The notes: generated by a model not told the origin, from the sequence alone. Numbered from the stretch's first letter, positions 46,324-54,697 are shown. The stretch is 64,000 bases of DNA from Aliirhizobium wenxiniae (GCF_014201355.1 NZ_JACHEG010000002.1:434001-498000); one strand, 5' to 3'. A program made the numbers and translations.

Positions 46324-46346
46324 AGCCGAGAGCTACGAGCGCTACT

Positions 46347-47378
46347 TTACGGCAGCATCCGCTCCGCCTTTTCTGGCAGGAAGCTGGCGTCGAAGACCTG
46401 TTCGGCCTTGATCGCGCCCTTTAGCCCCATCGAGATCTTCAGCGTTTCGATGGAGGCGGAGAGCCTTGCCAAGTCGACACCGCCGAACCCGTTTTCAACG
46501 ACATAAGGCGTCTTGATGTTCATGGCGTTGGCCATGTTCAGACGCTGGATCTCGATATCCGGGTTAAGCGTCTCGTTGCGCTTCAGAACGGCATCGACAC
46601 CTTCCTTCGGGTTGGCGACTGCGGCGGCAAAGCCCTTGGCCAGCGCCTTCATGAAACCCTTCACGGCTTCGGGATTTTCCTTGGCAAAATCGGTATTTAC
46701 CAGCACCGAGTTGCCATAGAGATTCAAGCCGTGCTCGGCCATCAGGATGGTCGCGATATCGTCGTCGGCAATCCCTTGCGCCTTCAGGTTGAGGATGACC
46801 GAGAAGGCGAAACCGAAGACGGCATCGACATCGCCCTTGGCCAGCATCGGCTCGCGAACCGGGAAGCCGATCGACTCGATGGTAATCTTGCTGTCGTCGA
46901 TCTTGGCCACCTGCTTGAAGGCCTTCCACTGGGCGAATGCGCCATCCGGCGGCGGAGCGCCAAGCTTCTTGCCTTCGAGCGACTTCGGATCGGTGGTAAC
47001 GCCGAGCGACTTGCGGCCGACGACTGCAAAGGTCGGGCGCTCATAGATCATCATCGCCGCCTTGACCTTCTGCGACGGGTCCTCGTCGAGGAACTTGATC
47101 AGCGAGTTGATGTCGCCGAAACCCATCTGGTAGGTGCCGGTTGCGACACGCGGGATCGCCTCGACCGAACCATTGCCGGTATCGATCGTGACGTTGAGAC
47201 CTTCTTCCTTGAAATAACCCTTGTCGACGGCGAGCAGGAAGCCGGCGGCCGGGCCTTCGAATTTCCAGTCGAGCGTGAACTTGATGTTGGTTTCGGCAAA
47301 GGCCGGGGCGGAGAAACCGGTGCCCAAAGCCACCGTAGCCAGGGCGGCCAGTTTAGTCAGATATCTACGAGTCAGCAT
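46347..47378 (-). CDS. ABC transporter substrate-binding protein (NMT1/SsuA-like)
   Basis: A 343-residue periplasmic protein with a signal peptide (LAALATVALGTGFSAPAFA). The NMT1/SsuA-type fold is marked by FTLDWKFEGPAAGFLLAVDK, GYFKEEGLNVTI and GVTTDPKSLEGKKLGAPPPD. The ligand could be a thiamine precursor, a sulphonate or a similar small molecule. I chose the ATG at 47378 with AGGGG upstream; an adjacent ATG at 47381 is equally possible. Confidence 0.9.
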   Translation of the reverse strand: MLTRRYLTKLAALATVALGTGFSAPAFAETNIKFTLDWKFEGPAAGFLLAVDKGYFKEEGLNVTIDTGNGSVEAIPRVATGTYQMGFGDINSLIKFLDEDPSQKVKAAMMIYERPTFAVVGRKSLGVTTDPKSLEGKKLGAPPPDGAFAQWKAFKQVAKIDDSKITIESIGFPVREPMLAKGDVDAVFGFAFSVILNLKAQGIADDDIATILMAEHGLNLYGNSVLVNTDFAKENPEAVKGFMKALAKGFAAAVANPKEGVDAVLKRNETLNPDIEIQRLNMANAMNIKTPYVVENGFGGVDLARLSASIETLKISMGLKGAIKAEQVFDASFLPEKAERMLP

Positions 47379-47657
47379 CATGTTCCCCTGCTGGTTGTTA
47401 TTGACCCATAGAAAACGACAAATCGCCAACCGCGCAAGTCTCCCTGCACATTTTATCATCAATATTTCGCGTGCTTATTTTCAAATCACAATTCTGGAGA
47501 CATCGGCTTTAAGCCAGCCGTTCGCGCACCCCGGCGCGGAGAACACGCCCTGTCATCAGCGGCCAGTTAACTGTGACGGAAAAGAATAAAAGCGGACTCT
47601 AAAATAGATTTGCCGAACCGGGCATTTGGCCTATTTTCTCCAACTGGAGGACGAAGA
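47379..47657. other. AT-rich gap upstream of the ABC importer
   Basis: This 279-bp stretch should contain the importer promoter (minus) and the promoter of a small plus-strand gene. It holds no other gene that I can support, and I see no riboswitch-like element. Confidence 0.35.
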
Positions 47658-47747
47658 ATGCGCATAAAGCTGTTTCTGGTCTGCGTCGCGGTTTTGACCA
47701 TAGCTTGGCTTACAGGCCTGTTTGCACTCGTATGGTCTCTGTTTTGA
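47658..47747 (+). CDS. 29-residue single-pass membrane peptide
   Basis: The ORF starts MRIKLFLVCVAVL and continues as one hydrophobic helix to a TGA. GGAGG lies seven bases before the ATG, a strong ribosome site. It is convergent with the ExoX-like gene. I do not recognise a family; size and shape resemble small regulatory membrane peptides. Confidence 0.5.
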   Translation: MRIKLFLVCVAVLTIAWLTGLFALVWSLF

Positions 47748-47756
47748 AGCCGGAAA

Positions 47757-47966
47757 TTATCTTCTACGGCTTTTTTCCGCGAAGGACAGGGCGACGACGG
47801 CACCGAAGTAGCCGACCTGCATGAAGACGAGAGAGGCAATACCAAAGCCGGCAGCCCACCACGCCCCATCGCCTGAAATCAGACTAGCGCAAGCAACAAA
47901 GGCAGACGCGAGCAACATCTTGAGGAAACCGCAAGGCAGCTGAAGGTGACGAAAAAGCTTTTCCAT
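47757..47966 (-). CDS. ExoX/SyrA-like small membrane protein
   Basis: A 69-residue protein with two hydrophobic segments (FLKMLLASAFVACASLIS and GFGIASLVFMQVGYFGAVVAL) and a basic end (EKSRRR). The LVFMQVGYF segment fits the exopolysaccharide-production-repressor family (ExoX, SyrA). These small proteins modulate exopolysaccharide synthesis in rhizobia. A CtrA-type box lies 16 bases upstream of its ATG. The assignment is by motif memory. Confidence 0.65.
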   Translation of the reverse strand: MEKLFRHLQLPCGFLKMLLASAFVACASLISGDGAWWAAGFGIASLVFMQVGYFGAVVALSFAEKSRRR

Positions 47967-47981
47967 GCACTCCCCCAATAG

Positions 47982-47998
47982 TTAACTAGAATTTAACC
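47982..47998. promoter_or_regulatory. CtrA-type box upstream of the ExoX-like gene
   Basis: TTAACTAGAATTTAACC fits the full CtrA consensus TTAA-N7-TTAA exactly. Its position, 16-32 bases upstream of the start codon, suggests control of the small membrane protein by the cell-cycle regulator CtrA. Confidence 0.6.
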
Positions 47999-48273
47999 AT
48001 ACCTTATATTGTAAACGGGTCATACCCCATATGAGGGAGATTACTTCGAATCATCGAAGCACCCTTTCATCTACCCGCACAGCCCTGTCGGGGCACAATA
48101 ACGCGCTGCCGGTGCAGCCAGCATGAGGCATATTCAGCTATGGATGCGATCCGTCCACGCAACGGAATATGAGCATGGCGAAATCGCCGCCTTGCGGGGA
48201 GAGGAATACAGGTCGGATGCGGGACGTGAGCCGGCCTGAGGCCTGAAACCTCAAGCCGGGCCACGCGTTTTTT

Positions 48274-48786
48274 TCAGGGCGCTTCGCCAGCAAGCCTTGC
48301 CAACGCCTCGCCATCCAGCCGGTAGAACAGCTTCTCCGGTTTTGCGACGCCGCCGATCTCATCATAAAATGCCAAAAGCCTGTCGTCCTGCGCGTCTGCG
48401 GTCCAGTCTATCCTCGACAATCCCTGCCGGCCGGCCAAGGCGGCAAGTTCCCGCATCAGGGCCCGCCCGACGCCGAGACCGCGAGACATTCTGCCGACAT
48501 AAAGCTCCTTGAGGAAAATGCCCGGTTTCAAGCCCGGTCCCGGATAGATCGCACTGAATGCACATAAGGCAATCACGTTTTCTTGCTGCTCAGCGACGAG
48601 AATTTCTGCACCTTGCGGCCTCGCCTGCAGCCCGGCAATGATTTCCGCACGCGCAGGACACGGCACCTCATAGTGAGCCTGCATCTCCTCCATCAATGCC
48701 GCCAGCCGCGGCAGCGCGGCATCATGCTTCTGCAAGAGGCGGATGCGGGCCGCAGCCCTGTTCGGATCTTCTTGCGAATTGGACAT
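48274..48786 (-). CDS. GNAT-family N-acetyltransferase
   Basis: A 170-residue GNAT protein. The acetyl-CoA-binding loop reads SRGLGVGRALMRELA, preceded by KPGIFLKELYVGR and followed by IDWTADAQDDRLLAFYDEIG. The acceptor is unknown. The start at 48786 has AGAGG seven bases upstream. Confidence 0.88.
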   Translation of the reverse strand: MSNSQEDPNRAAARIRLLQKHDAALPRLAALMEEMQAHYEVPCPARAEIIAGLQARPQGAEILVAEQQENVIALCAFSAIYPGPGLKPGIFLKELYVGRMSRGLGVGRALMRELAALAGRQGLSRIDWTADAQDDRLLAFYDEIGGVAKPEKLFYRLDGEALARLAGEAP

Positions 48787-48991
48787 GAAACAGCCTCTGA
48801 AGAATATCTCCCATATCATTGGCACCTATCCGTTACGGGCAACTTAAGGCAAGAAGCTCAATATCGGTGCCATGCTGCAGCGTCTTCGGACGCAGATGGG
48901 CATCTCGGGAGGAGTGAGGAGCGCGGCGCTCGTCAAGGCACTCGACGCTGGCTTTTGGCCGATCAACTGCCCCTGATCGACTTGACTGCGC
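48787..48991. other. Gap without supported gene
   Basis: A 35-codon plus-strand frame from 48874 (MLQRLRTQMGISGG) has no ribosome site, and I do not call it. I see no hairpin with a U-tract. Confidence 0.3.
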
Positions 48992-49369
48992 CTATTTCAA
49001 ACCGAAAGCCCAGCGGGCGGTCCTGCACTCGGGATCTCCGGGGGCGCAAGCGCGGCATACGTCGGGACGAACCTCGTAGACCAGACATGAGGTACTCTCA
49101 CCAACACGGCCGGACAGCGCCGAACATCGCTGATCCTCGCACCGCATACCCCGCTGGTCCGCAGCAACAAACTGCGGCGGAACCAAGTCGAGAGCTTCAT
49201 CGGTTTCCATTGTGAAGCGCGGCCATTCGGAGGAATAGGAACAGCAGGCGCCACAGGCCTGGCAATCCGGAAGGTCAGCAACACCCGGATCGTCTGAAGA
49301 CTGGTTGTCGTCAAGGGCGTCATCAAAATCCCGCCCAATGCGGCCTGATGAGGCGCCGTCTGTCGTCAT
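48992..49369 (-). CDS. YkgJ-family cysteine cluster protein
   Basis: A 125-residue protein with a zinc/iron-type cysteine cluster: CQACGACCSYSS, then CEDQRCSAL, SCLVYEVRPDVCRAC and a late cysteine in DPECRTARW. The ATG overlaps the stop of the gene before it (ATGA), so the two are coupled. The biochemical role of the family is not settled. Confidence 0.85.
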   Translation of the reverse strand: MTTDGASSGRIGRDFDDALDDNQSSDDPGVADLPDCQACGACCSYSSEWPRFTMETDEALDLVPPQFVAADQRGMRCEDQRCSALSGRVGESTSCLVYEVRPDVCRACAPGDPECRTARWAFGLK

Positions 49370-49680
49370 TTGTGCTTCAGCAGCCACATCTTGCCCGCCA
49401 TGGTTATTCCGTACGGGGTTTCGCCGGCCTCGGCATCGGGGTCAAGCCCCTTGAGAAGGCCGTAGCCCGTTAGCTGTTCGAGAGTGGCGGTCGTCGCGAA
49501 CTTTACCTTCAGCGGCCGCTCCTTGAAGCGATCGGATTTCGCGTAGGTTTCGGTGGCGCCAAGATGGGTCCAGCGCTTCCCGTCCTGAGGGTGGAGGTCG
49601 CCGAATTTTGCGAGCTTCAATCCCCTGATCTGGGTCGGTGTCAATTCAACGGTCAACGCAGCAGTTGTCGTGCTGTTCAT
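49366..49680 (-). CDS. Hypothetical protein coupled to the YkgJ-like gene
   Basis: A 104-residue basic protein (LTPTQIRGLKLAKFGDLHP, ATETYAKSDRFKERPLK, GITMAGKMWLLKHK). I do not recognise the family. The overlap with the YkgJ-like gene suggests a joint function. It may be a small winged-helix-like protein, but this is only a guess from length and charge. Confidence 0.6.
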   Translation of the reverse strand: MNSTTTAALTVELTPTQIRGLKLAKFGDLHPQDGKRWTHLGATETYAKSDRFKERPLKVKFATTATLEQLTGYGLLKGLDPDAEAGETPYGITMAGKMWLLKHK

Positions 49681-49757
49681 GTCTTTGTTTCCTTCTCTTC
49701 ACAACAGGCGTCAATGCCGCTCACGACCAGCTTCAAGCAGGTCTGTTTCGAAACCGC

Positions 49758-49961
49758 TCAGGTTTTCCGGACGGTCGCGTCGGCCGCGTTTTGCGCCTCC
49801 ATGGCGAGACGCGCCTCGCGCAACCGGGACGTCTTTTCCTGACGGGCCTTGGTAACTGCATCGAGCTCATCGCGGGTACGGTTGCCGGCAGTACTCGAAG
49901 CCTGTGTCTTGTCGAATGCCTTCTCGGCAATCTGTCGTGCTTTGCTGTGATGCTCGGTCAT
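49758..49961 (-). CDS. Small charged hypothetical protein
   Basis: A 67-residue helical, highly charged protein (MTEHHSKARQIAEKAFDKTQ at the start, ARQEKTSRLREARLAMEAQ in the middle). No domain is recognised. Proteins of this kind are common next to stress genes in rhizobia. It is on the same strand as the two genes after it. Confidence 0.55.
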   Translation of the reverse strand: MTEHHSKARQIAEKAFDKTQASSTAGNRTRDELDAVTKARQEKTSRLREARLAMEAQNAADATVRKT

Positions 49962-50099
49962 TGTCTTCCTCGGTTTGTGCGCCGTGGCGCTTCGATCAGA
50001 AGTCCGGACCTATTTTCCCAAATCCGGATGTACAGACCTGAAACTGCTACAGCGCCATTTGAGCACCATCGACAGCGTGATCCGCTCTTCAACGGCAAT

Positions 50100-50125
50100 A
50101 AAAAAGGCCAGGCAGCTGCCTGACC
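50100..50125 (-). terminator. Rho-independent terminator of cspA
   Basis: On the minus strand GGTCAGGCAG and CTGCCTGGCC form a nearly perfect stem (one G-U pair), followed directly by six U residues, 65 bases after the cspA stop. Confidence 0.85.
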
Positions 50126-50189
50126 TCCTGTGGCCCCATGCTTTCGACAGTGCCGGTACATCCGTGGTCACACGAAAGCGGATACCAAT

Positions 50190-50399
50190 TCAGACAGCCT
50201 GAAGGTTGCAGGCCGACATCTTGCCGGACTTGCGGTCGCGCTCCAGATCGAAGGAGACCTTCTGGCCTTCTACGAGTTCGCGCATGCCCGAACGCTCGAC
50301 AGCGGAGATGTGGACGAATGCGTCAGCTTCGCCGTTGTCAGGCTGGATGAAGCCGAAGCCCTTGGTGGAATTGAACCATTTAACTGTGCCAGTGGTCAT
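50190..50399 (-). CDS. cspA: Cold-shock protein CspA
   Basis: A 69-residue OB-fold nucleic-acid chaperone. The RNA-binding motifs [15 protein letters not shown] and [15 protein letters not shown] are present. It should melt RNA structure at low temperature or in stationary phase. The start at 50399 has AAAGG upstream. A strong terminator follows and a long leader precedes it. Confidence 0.97.
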   Translation of the reverse strand: MTTGTVKWFNSTKGFGFIQPDNGEADAFVHISAVERSGMRELVEGQKVSFDLERDRKSGKMSACNLQAV

Positions 50400-50770
50400 G
50401 ATGAACCCTTTCATAGCAACATAGAGGGACCGCAACGCCAAAGCGCCGCGGATGATGATAACGATGCTTTAAAGGGAGGGTCGTTCAATACGCGGTGCCA
50501 TTCGCGCAGTAACCAAATCTCGGCAAGAAAAATATCGATAAGCTTTAGATAATGGAGCGGAGGCGGAAAGTCAAATTTCGGCCCGCCGACGAGAACAGAG
50601 GCCGAGCCATGTCACGTCGTTTTTGGATTGGACTTATCCGTCACGGTCTGCCAAAAGCCCCGCCAAGGACGCGACTGCCGTTAACTTTAGAACGGGGTCG
50701 GGCGATAGATTGACGTCACGTCGTTGCCGCGAGATCACGCTGGCCGTCCTTTAAACTCCTTGAACCTTTG
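50400..50770. other. cspA leader and promoter region
   Basis: This 371-bp gap holds no gene. Its left part would be the untranslated leader of cspA (about 140 bases), and its centre the promoter. The right part up to the GntR gene shows nothing that I can name. Confidence 0.5.
50546..50574 (-). promoter_or_regulatory. Candidate cspA promoter
   Basis: On the minus strand TTGACT and TATCTA are separated by exactly 17 bases. The predicted transcript starts about 140 bases before the cspA ATG, which fits the long leaders of cold-shock genes. Confidence 0.6.
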
Positions 50771-51430
50771 TCATCCCCTGCCCTCGACGACCTTGATCAG
50801 GTCTTCGCGGACGGAACCGATATGGGTGACGAGCAGTTCGCCGGCCTTTTCAAATCGGCGAGCGCGGATGAGGCCGATCAGTTCGGCATGTTCGAACATC
50901 GCCTTTTCCATCGCCGCCTCGTTGGAAAGCTGCAGGCGGGTATAGCGGTCGCTGGTCTGCAGAAGCGAGGCGACGATCTGCTGGCTTCTTGGCATATCGG
51001 CGCGGTGATACATGGCCATGTGCAGGTCGGCATTCAGCCGGCCGTATTCATCCCGCTCGCCCGAGGCGATCGCCTTGACGTAATCGGCCTGACGCTCGTC
51101 GAGCTCGGCCAGATCCTTCTCGTTCAGCGCCGGAGCGGAAGCCAGAAGCAGCCGCGGCTCCAGCATGATCCTCAAGTCGAACACGTCGTCGATTTCGGCG
51201 CGCGACAGTTCCGAGACGATCGCGCCCTTTTGCGGCAGGATTTTCACCAGCCCTTCCGCCTCCAGCTGGAACAGCACCTCGCGCACCGGAATGCGGCTGA
51301 CGCCGTAGGTTTCAGCCAGCGCGTCCTGCCGCAGCTGCGTGCCGCCGGCATATTTGCCGGACAGGATCGCCTGGCGGATTTCGGTGATGAGGGCGCCGGA
51401 AAGCGTCTTGTGTTTCAGTTTTAAGGCCAT
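50771..51430 (-). CDS. GntR-family (FCD) regulator of the TRAP transporter
   Basis: A 219-residue regulator. The winged helix reads LRQDALAETYGVSRIPVREV and LFQLEAEGLVKILPQKG. The FCD ligand domain follows with metal-type histidines (LNADLHMAMYHRADMP, MFEHAELIGLI). It is divergent from the dctQ-like gene by 92 bases and probably represses the TRAP operon until a sugar acid or dicarboxylate binds. Confidence 0.92.
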   Translation of the reverse strand: MALKLKHKTLSGALITEIRQAILSGKYAGGTQLRQDALAETYGVSRIPVREVLFQLEAEGLVKILPQKGAIVSELSRAEIDDVFDLRIMLEPRLLLASAPALNEKDLAELDERQADYVKAIASGERDEYGRLNADLHMAMYHRADMPRSQQIVASLLQTSDRYTRLQLSNEAAMEKAMFEHAELIGLIRARRFEKAGELLVTHIGSVREDLIKVVEGRG

Positions 51431-51465
51431 GCAACCCCGCTACACCATTTCCATCGAAAAGCCAG

Positions 51466-51495
51466 TTGACTCTCGAAATGTATAAAATCTACATT
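51466..51495 (+). promoter_or_regulatory. TRAP operon promoter with GntR-type operator
   Basis: TTGACT (51466-51471) and TACATT (51490-51495) are 18 bases apart. The inverted repeat AATGTA-N7-TACATT (51477-51495) overlaps the -10 element. Binding of the divergent GntR regulator there would block transcription. Confidence 0.6.
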
Positions 51496-51522
51496 ATACC
51501 CAATAAAGAGGGAACTGAAATT

Positions 51523-52152
51523 ATGACGACTGCCTTGACGGAGAACGGGCTGCCGCCCGGTTCGCCTCCTATAGCCGCACGCGCAATCATCGGACTGTCG
51601 GAAGGCGTGCTTGCCGTGGAAAAGCTCCTTGTCGGATTTTTCATGGCGCTGGTGCTTTTCCTCATCCTGCTCAATGTGGTGACCCGTTATGGCGGCATGC
51701 CGCTTTACTGGGTCGATGAGGCGGCAGTTTACGCCATGGTCTGGCTCACCTTCATCGGCGGTTCGGCTCTCACCCGCCTGCGGCTCGATTTCGCCGTGAC
51801 GCTCCTGAGCGACAAGTTGCAGAGGAAGAATGCCGAACGCCTGCAGGCCTTCGCGACCTTGCTTGCCATGCTGTTTTCCATCGGGCTCGGCGTGATGTGC
51901 TGGAACTGGATGGACCCGATCGGCATTGCGGCTGCCGGCTTCGACGCCAAGGAATATGCCGGCGAGAGCTTCAACTTCCTCTATACCGAATATACCCAGA
52001 CGCTGAACTGGCCGGTCTGGGCGATCAGCCTCGTCGTGCCGCTGTTTGCCGTCACCATGACGATCCATACCGCCGCCAATCTCGTCGAGGAAATGAAGTT
52101 CGCTCCGAAACGGCAGCGGCTTGCATTTGCCAATGCAGAAGGGGTCAACTGA
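51523..52152 (+). CDS. TRAP transporter small permease (DctQ-like)
   Basis: A 209-residue membrane protein with four hydrophobic segments (LVGFFMALVLFLILLNVVT is the first). The family signature YWVDEAAVYAMVWLTFIGG is present. It pairs with the large permease whose ATG overlaps its stop (TGATG). GAGGGA precedes the ATG at 51523; upstream frames run into the promoter. Confidence 0.93.
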   Translation: MTTALTENGLPPGSPPIAARAIIGLSEGVLAVEKLLVGFFMALVLFLILLNVVTRYGGMPLYWVDEAAVYAMVWLTFIGGSALTRLRLDFAVTLLSDKLQRKNAERLQAFATLLAMLFSIGLGVMCWNWMDPIGIAAAGFDAKEYAGESFNFLYTEYTQTLNWPVWAISLVVPLFAVTMTIHTAANLVEEMKFAPKRQRLAFANAEGVN

Positions 52153-53420
52153 TGGTCACGACCGCTTTCTTTACCTTCTTCATGCTGGTCGGCGTGCCGA
52201 TCGGGCTCTGCCTCTGCATGGCGGCGGCAGTCTATATCTGGGCGACGGGCAATACGCTTCTGTTCGCCAGCTTTCCGGTTCAGCTTTTCGGTGGGGTCGA
52301 CAATTACGGCCTGATCTCCATTCCGCTTTTCGTGCTGATCGGCGAAGTGATGAATGGCGGCGGCATTACCCGCCGCATCATCGACATGACCATGGCCTTT
52401 GTCGGCGCGATGAAGGGCGGGCTTGCCTATGTGAACCTGCTCGCCAACATGTTCGTCTCCTCGATCCTCGGCTCGGCCACGGCACAGGTCGCCATCATGG
52501 CGCAGATGATGGTGCCGGAGATGGAAAAGAAGGGGTATGACAAGACCTTTGCGGCCGGGCTAACCGCTTATGCCGGTATGCTCGGGCCGATCATTCCGCC
52601 GTCGATCATGTTCGTCGTCTATTCGGTCCTGGCGCAGGTTCCGGTCGGCGACATGCTGACCGCTGGGATGCTGCCCGGCATTCTGCTGACCGCGATCTTC
52701 TGTGTCGTCATCGCGCTGATGGGCTGGTTCTGCTACGACTACCCACGCGGCGACGTGATGACGCTGAAACAGCGTTTCCGAATCGTGCTCGGTGCATTGC
52801 CGACGCTGTCCATCCCGATCATCATCGTCGGCTCGATCATGGCGGGCATTGCCAATGCGACGGAAGCTGCCGCCGTCGGCGTGGTCGCGGCGGTTCTCGT
52901 CGGGCGTTACTGGATCGGCGACCTGAAATTCTCCGACCTGCCGCTGATGCTGTTGAAAGCCGGCATCTATTCCGCCGTCGTGCTGCTGCTGGTCGCCGCC
53001 GCCGCCGTGTTCTCCTGGGTTCTGGTCTACGGCATGGTGCCGCAGAATGTCGCCGCCTGGGTGCAGACGATCGCTTCCGACCCGATCACCTTCATGCTTC
53101 TCGTCAACGTCATCCTGCTCGTCATAGGCACCGTCATCGACGGCGCGCCGGGGCTGATCATGACGGTGCCGATCCTGTTGCCGATCGCGACCGAGGTCTA
53201 CGGCATCGACCCGATCCATTTCGGCGTCGTCGTCACGGTCAACCTGGTGCTCGGCTTCCTGTCGCCGCCGGTCGGCCTGTGCTTCTTCGTCGCCTCGGCG
53301 GTGACGGGGGCGAAACCGGGCAAGATGTTTATCGTCACCCTGCCCTTCTTCTTCGCCTCCTGCGTGCTGCTCGTGCTTCTGTCGATCTTTCCGATCCTGT
53401 CGACCTATTTCGTCAGATAA
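52152..53420 (+). CDS. TRAP transporter large permease (DctM-like)
   Basis: A 422-residue protein with about 12 membrane segments. The signatures LISIPLFVLIGEVMNGGGI and GLTAYAGMLGPIIPPSIMFV are typical. It carries out sodium-driven import of an organic acid delivered by the binding protein. I chose the start at 52152 from the TGATG overlap; a longer frame from 51897 runs inside the small permease gene. Confidence 0.94.
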   Translation: MVTTAFFTFFMLVGVPIGLCLCMAAAVYIWATGNTLLFASFPVQLFGGVDNYGLISIPLFVLIGEVMNGGGITRRIIDMTMAFVGAMKGGLAYVNLLANMFVSSILGSATAQVAIMAQMMVPEMEKKGYDKTFAAGLTAYAGMLGPIIPPSIMFVVYSVLAQVPVGDMLTAGMLPGILLTAIFCVVIALMGWFCYDYPRGDVMTLKQRFRIVLGALPTLSIPIIIVGSIMAGIANATEAAAVGVVAAVLVGRYWIGDLKFSDLPLMLLKAGIYSAVVLLLVAAAAVFSWVLVYGMVPQNVAAWVQTIASDPITFMLLVNVILLVIGTVIDGAPGLIMTVPILLPIATEVYGIDPIHFGVVVTVNLVLGFLSPPVGLCFFVASAVTGAKPGKMFIVTLPFFFASCVLLVLLSIFPILSTYFVR

Positions 53421-53456
53421 CTGCCCCAAAACCATAAAACTCCAGAGGATTAGACC

Positions 53457-54464
53457 ATGACCGTTACCCGCAGATCATTCCTCCGCAACTCGACGATGGC
53501 GGCAGCCGGCGCCGTTGCCGCCGGTACGCTCTCGATGCCGAACGTGCTACGCGCGCAGGAGGCAAAAACCTTCCGCCTCGGCATCACCACCCCGCCCGGC
53601 CATCCGTGGAACAATGCGGCGCTGAAGGTCGGCGAAATGCTGAAGGCCGAGACCAAGGGCCGTCTCGACCTCGCCGTCTTCCCGGCAAACCAGCTCGGCA
53701 CCGAAGCGGTGATGATGCAGCAGATGCAGGCCGGTTCGCTCGATTTCGGCTGGATCATGACCGCCGAACTCGGTTCGCGCATTCCCTCGATTGCCGCGAT
53801 CAACGCGCCTTATGTCGTCGATTCCACCGCAAAGGTGGCAAAGCTGGTGCGTGATCCGCTGGCGATGAAGATGCTCGACGTCCTGCCGAAGGAAACCGGC
53901 ACGCTGGGTCTCGCCTGGGGCATCACCACGATGCGCGTCGTCTTCACCGCCAAGGAGATCGGCGGCATCAACGACCTGAACGGCATGAAGCTGCGTATCA
54001 ACACGACGCCGGCCTATCGCGACTTCTACCAGTTGCTTGGCACCGCGCCGACCCCGATCCCGACGCCGCAGGTGTTCGACGCGATGTCGAACGGCCAGGT
54101 GGACGGGCTCGAGGCCGATCTCGACTTCTCGTGGAACCAACGCTTCGACAAGGTTTCGAAGACGATGCTGAAGATGAACGCGATCTTCATGCCCTGCGTG
54201 GCACTTGCCTCCGGCCGCGTGTGGAAGGATGTGCCGGCCGCCGACCGTGAGCTGATCACAAAGTTGACCAAGGAAGCGCTCGACGCCCAGATCGATGCGA
54301 CCGTCGCCAACGAAGCAAAACTGCTCGACGAGTTCGGCAAGGTCATCGCGGTCAAGGATGTACAGGTCGCCGATGCGGGCAAGGTGATTGCCGAATACGA
54401 CAAGATCTGGCTGCCCAAGGCTCCGATCCTGGCCGACCTGCGCAAGCTGGGCGCAACTCTGTAA
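53457..54464 (+). CDS. TRAP transporter substrate-binding protein (DctP-like)
   Basis: A 335-residue periplasmic protein with a twin-arginine-type signal (TRRSFLRNSTMAAAGAVAAG). The binding-protein fold has HPWNNAALKVGEMLKAETKG and the ligand arginine region DLNGMKLRINTTPAYRDFYQ. The ligand is unknown. It is the third TRAP gene here, and a clear terminator follows. Confidence 0.93.
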   Translation: MTVTRRSFLRNSTMAAAGAVAAGTLSMPNVLRAQEAKTFRLGITTPPGHPWNNAALKVGEMLKAETKGRLDLAVFPANQLGTEAVMMQQMQAGSLDFGWIMTAELGSRIPSIAAINAPYVVDSTAKVAKLVRDPLAMKMLDVLPKETGTLGLAWGITTMRVVFTAKEIGGINDLNGMKLRINTTPAYRDFYQLLGTAPTPIPTPQVFDAMSNGQVDGLEADLDFSWNQRFDKVSKTMLKMNAIFMPCVALASGRVWKDVPAADRELITKLTKEALDAQIDATVANEAKLLDEFGKVIAVKDVQVADAGKVIAEYDKIWLPKAPILADLRKLGATL

Positions 54465-54502
54465 GGACTGGTTTTCGAGGAAGCCTGCCAAGGGCTTTTA
54501 TG

Positions 54503-54534
54503 CGGCGCGCCTCCGGTGGGGGCGCGCCGTTTTT
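54503..54534 (+). terminator. Rho-independent terminator of the TRAP operon
   Basis: CGGCGCGCC and GGCGCGCCG form a perfect 9-bp stem with a nine-base loop, followed by five T residues, 39 bases after the binding-protein stop. Confidence 0.9.
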
Positions 54535-54560
54535 CTTGCTGTTGGCGCCGAACGCTCCGA

Positions 54561-54697
54561 CTGATCTCTCCCCTTGTGGGGGAGATGTCACGAAGTGACA
54601 GAGGGGGGTGATACGGCGAACTCGGCTGGCAATGGGTGTGTGGCGAAGCGCCCCCCTCTGCCCTGCCGGGCATCTCCCCCACAAGGGGGGAGATCAG
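54561..54697. repeat. Long imperfect palindromic repeat
   Basis: The outer arms CTGATCTCTCCCCTTGTGGG and CCCACAAGGGGGGAGATCAG are inverted repeats. Inner arms (GAGGGGGG near 54602 and CCCCCCTCT near 54651) pair as well, with a unique centre. The structure resembles dispersed rhizobial repeats but differs from the CCCCTCATCCG type. It lies between the TRAP terminator and the convergent EamA gene. Confidence 0.8.

Noticed and set aside
48122-48240. Small plus-strand frame starting MRHIQLWMRS
   Set aside because: It has no ribosome site and its residue composition looks random; a nearby hairpin near 48230 also lacks an adjacent U-tract.
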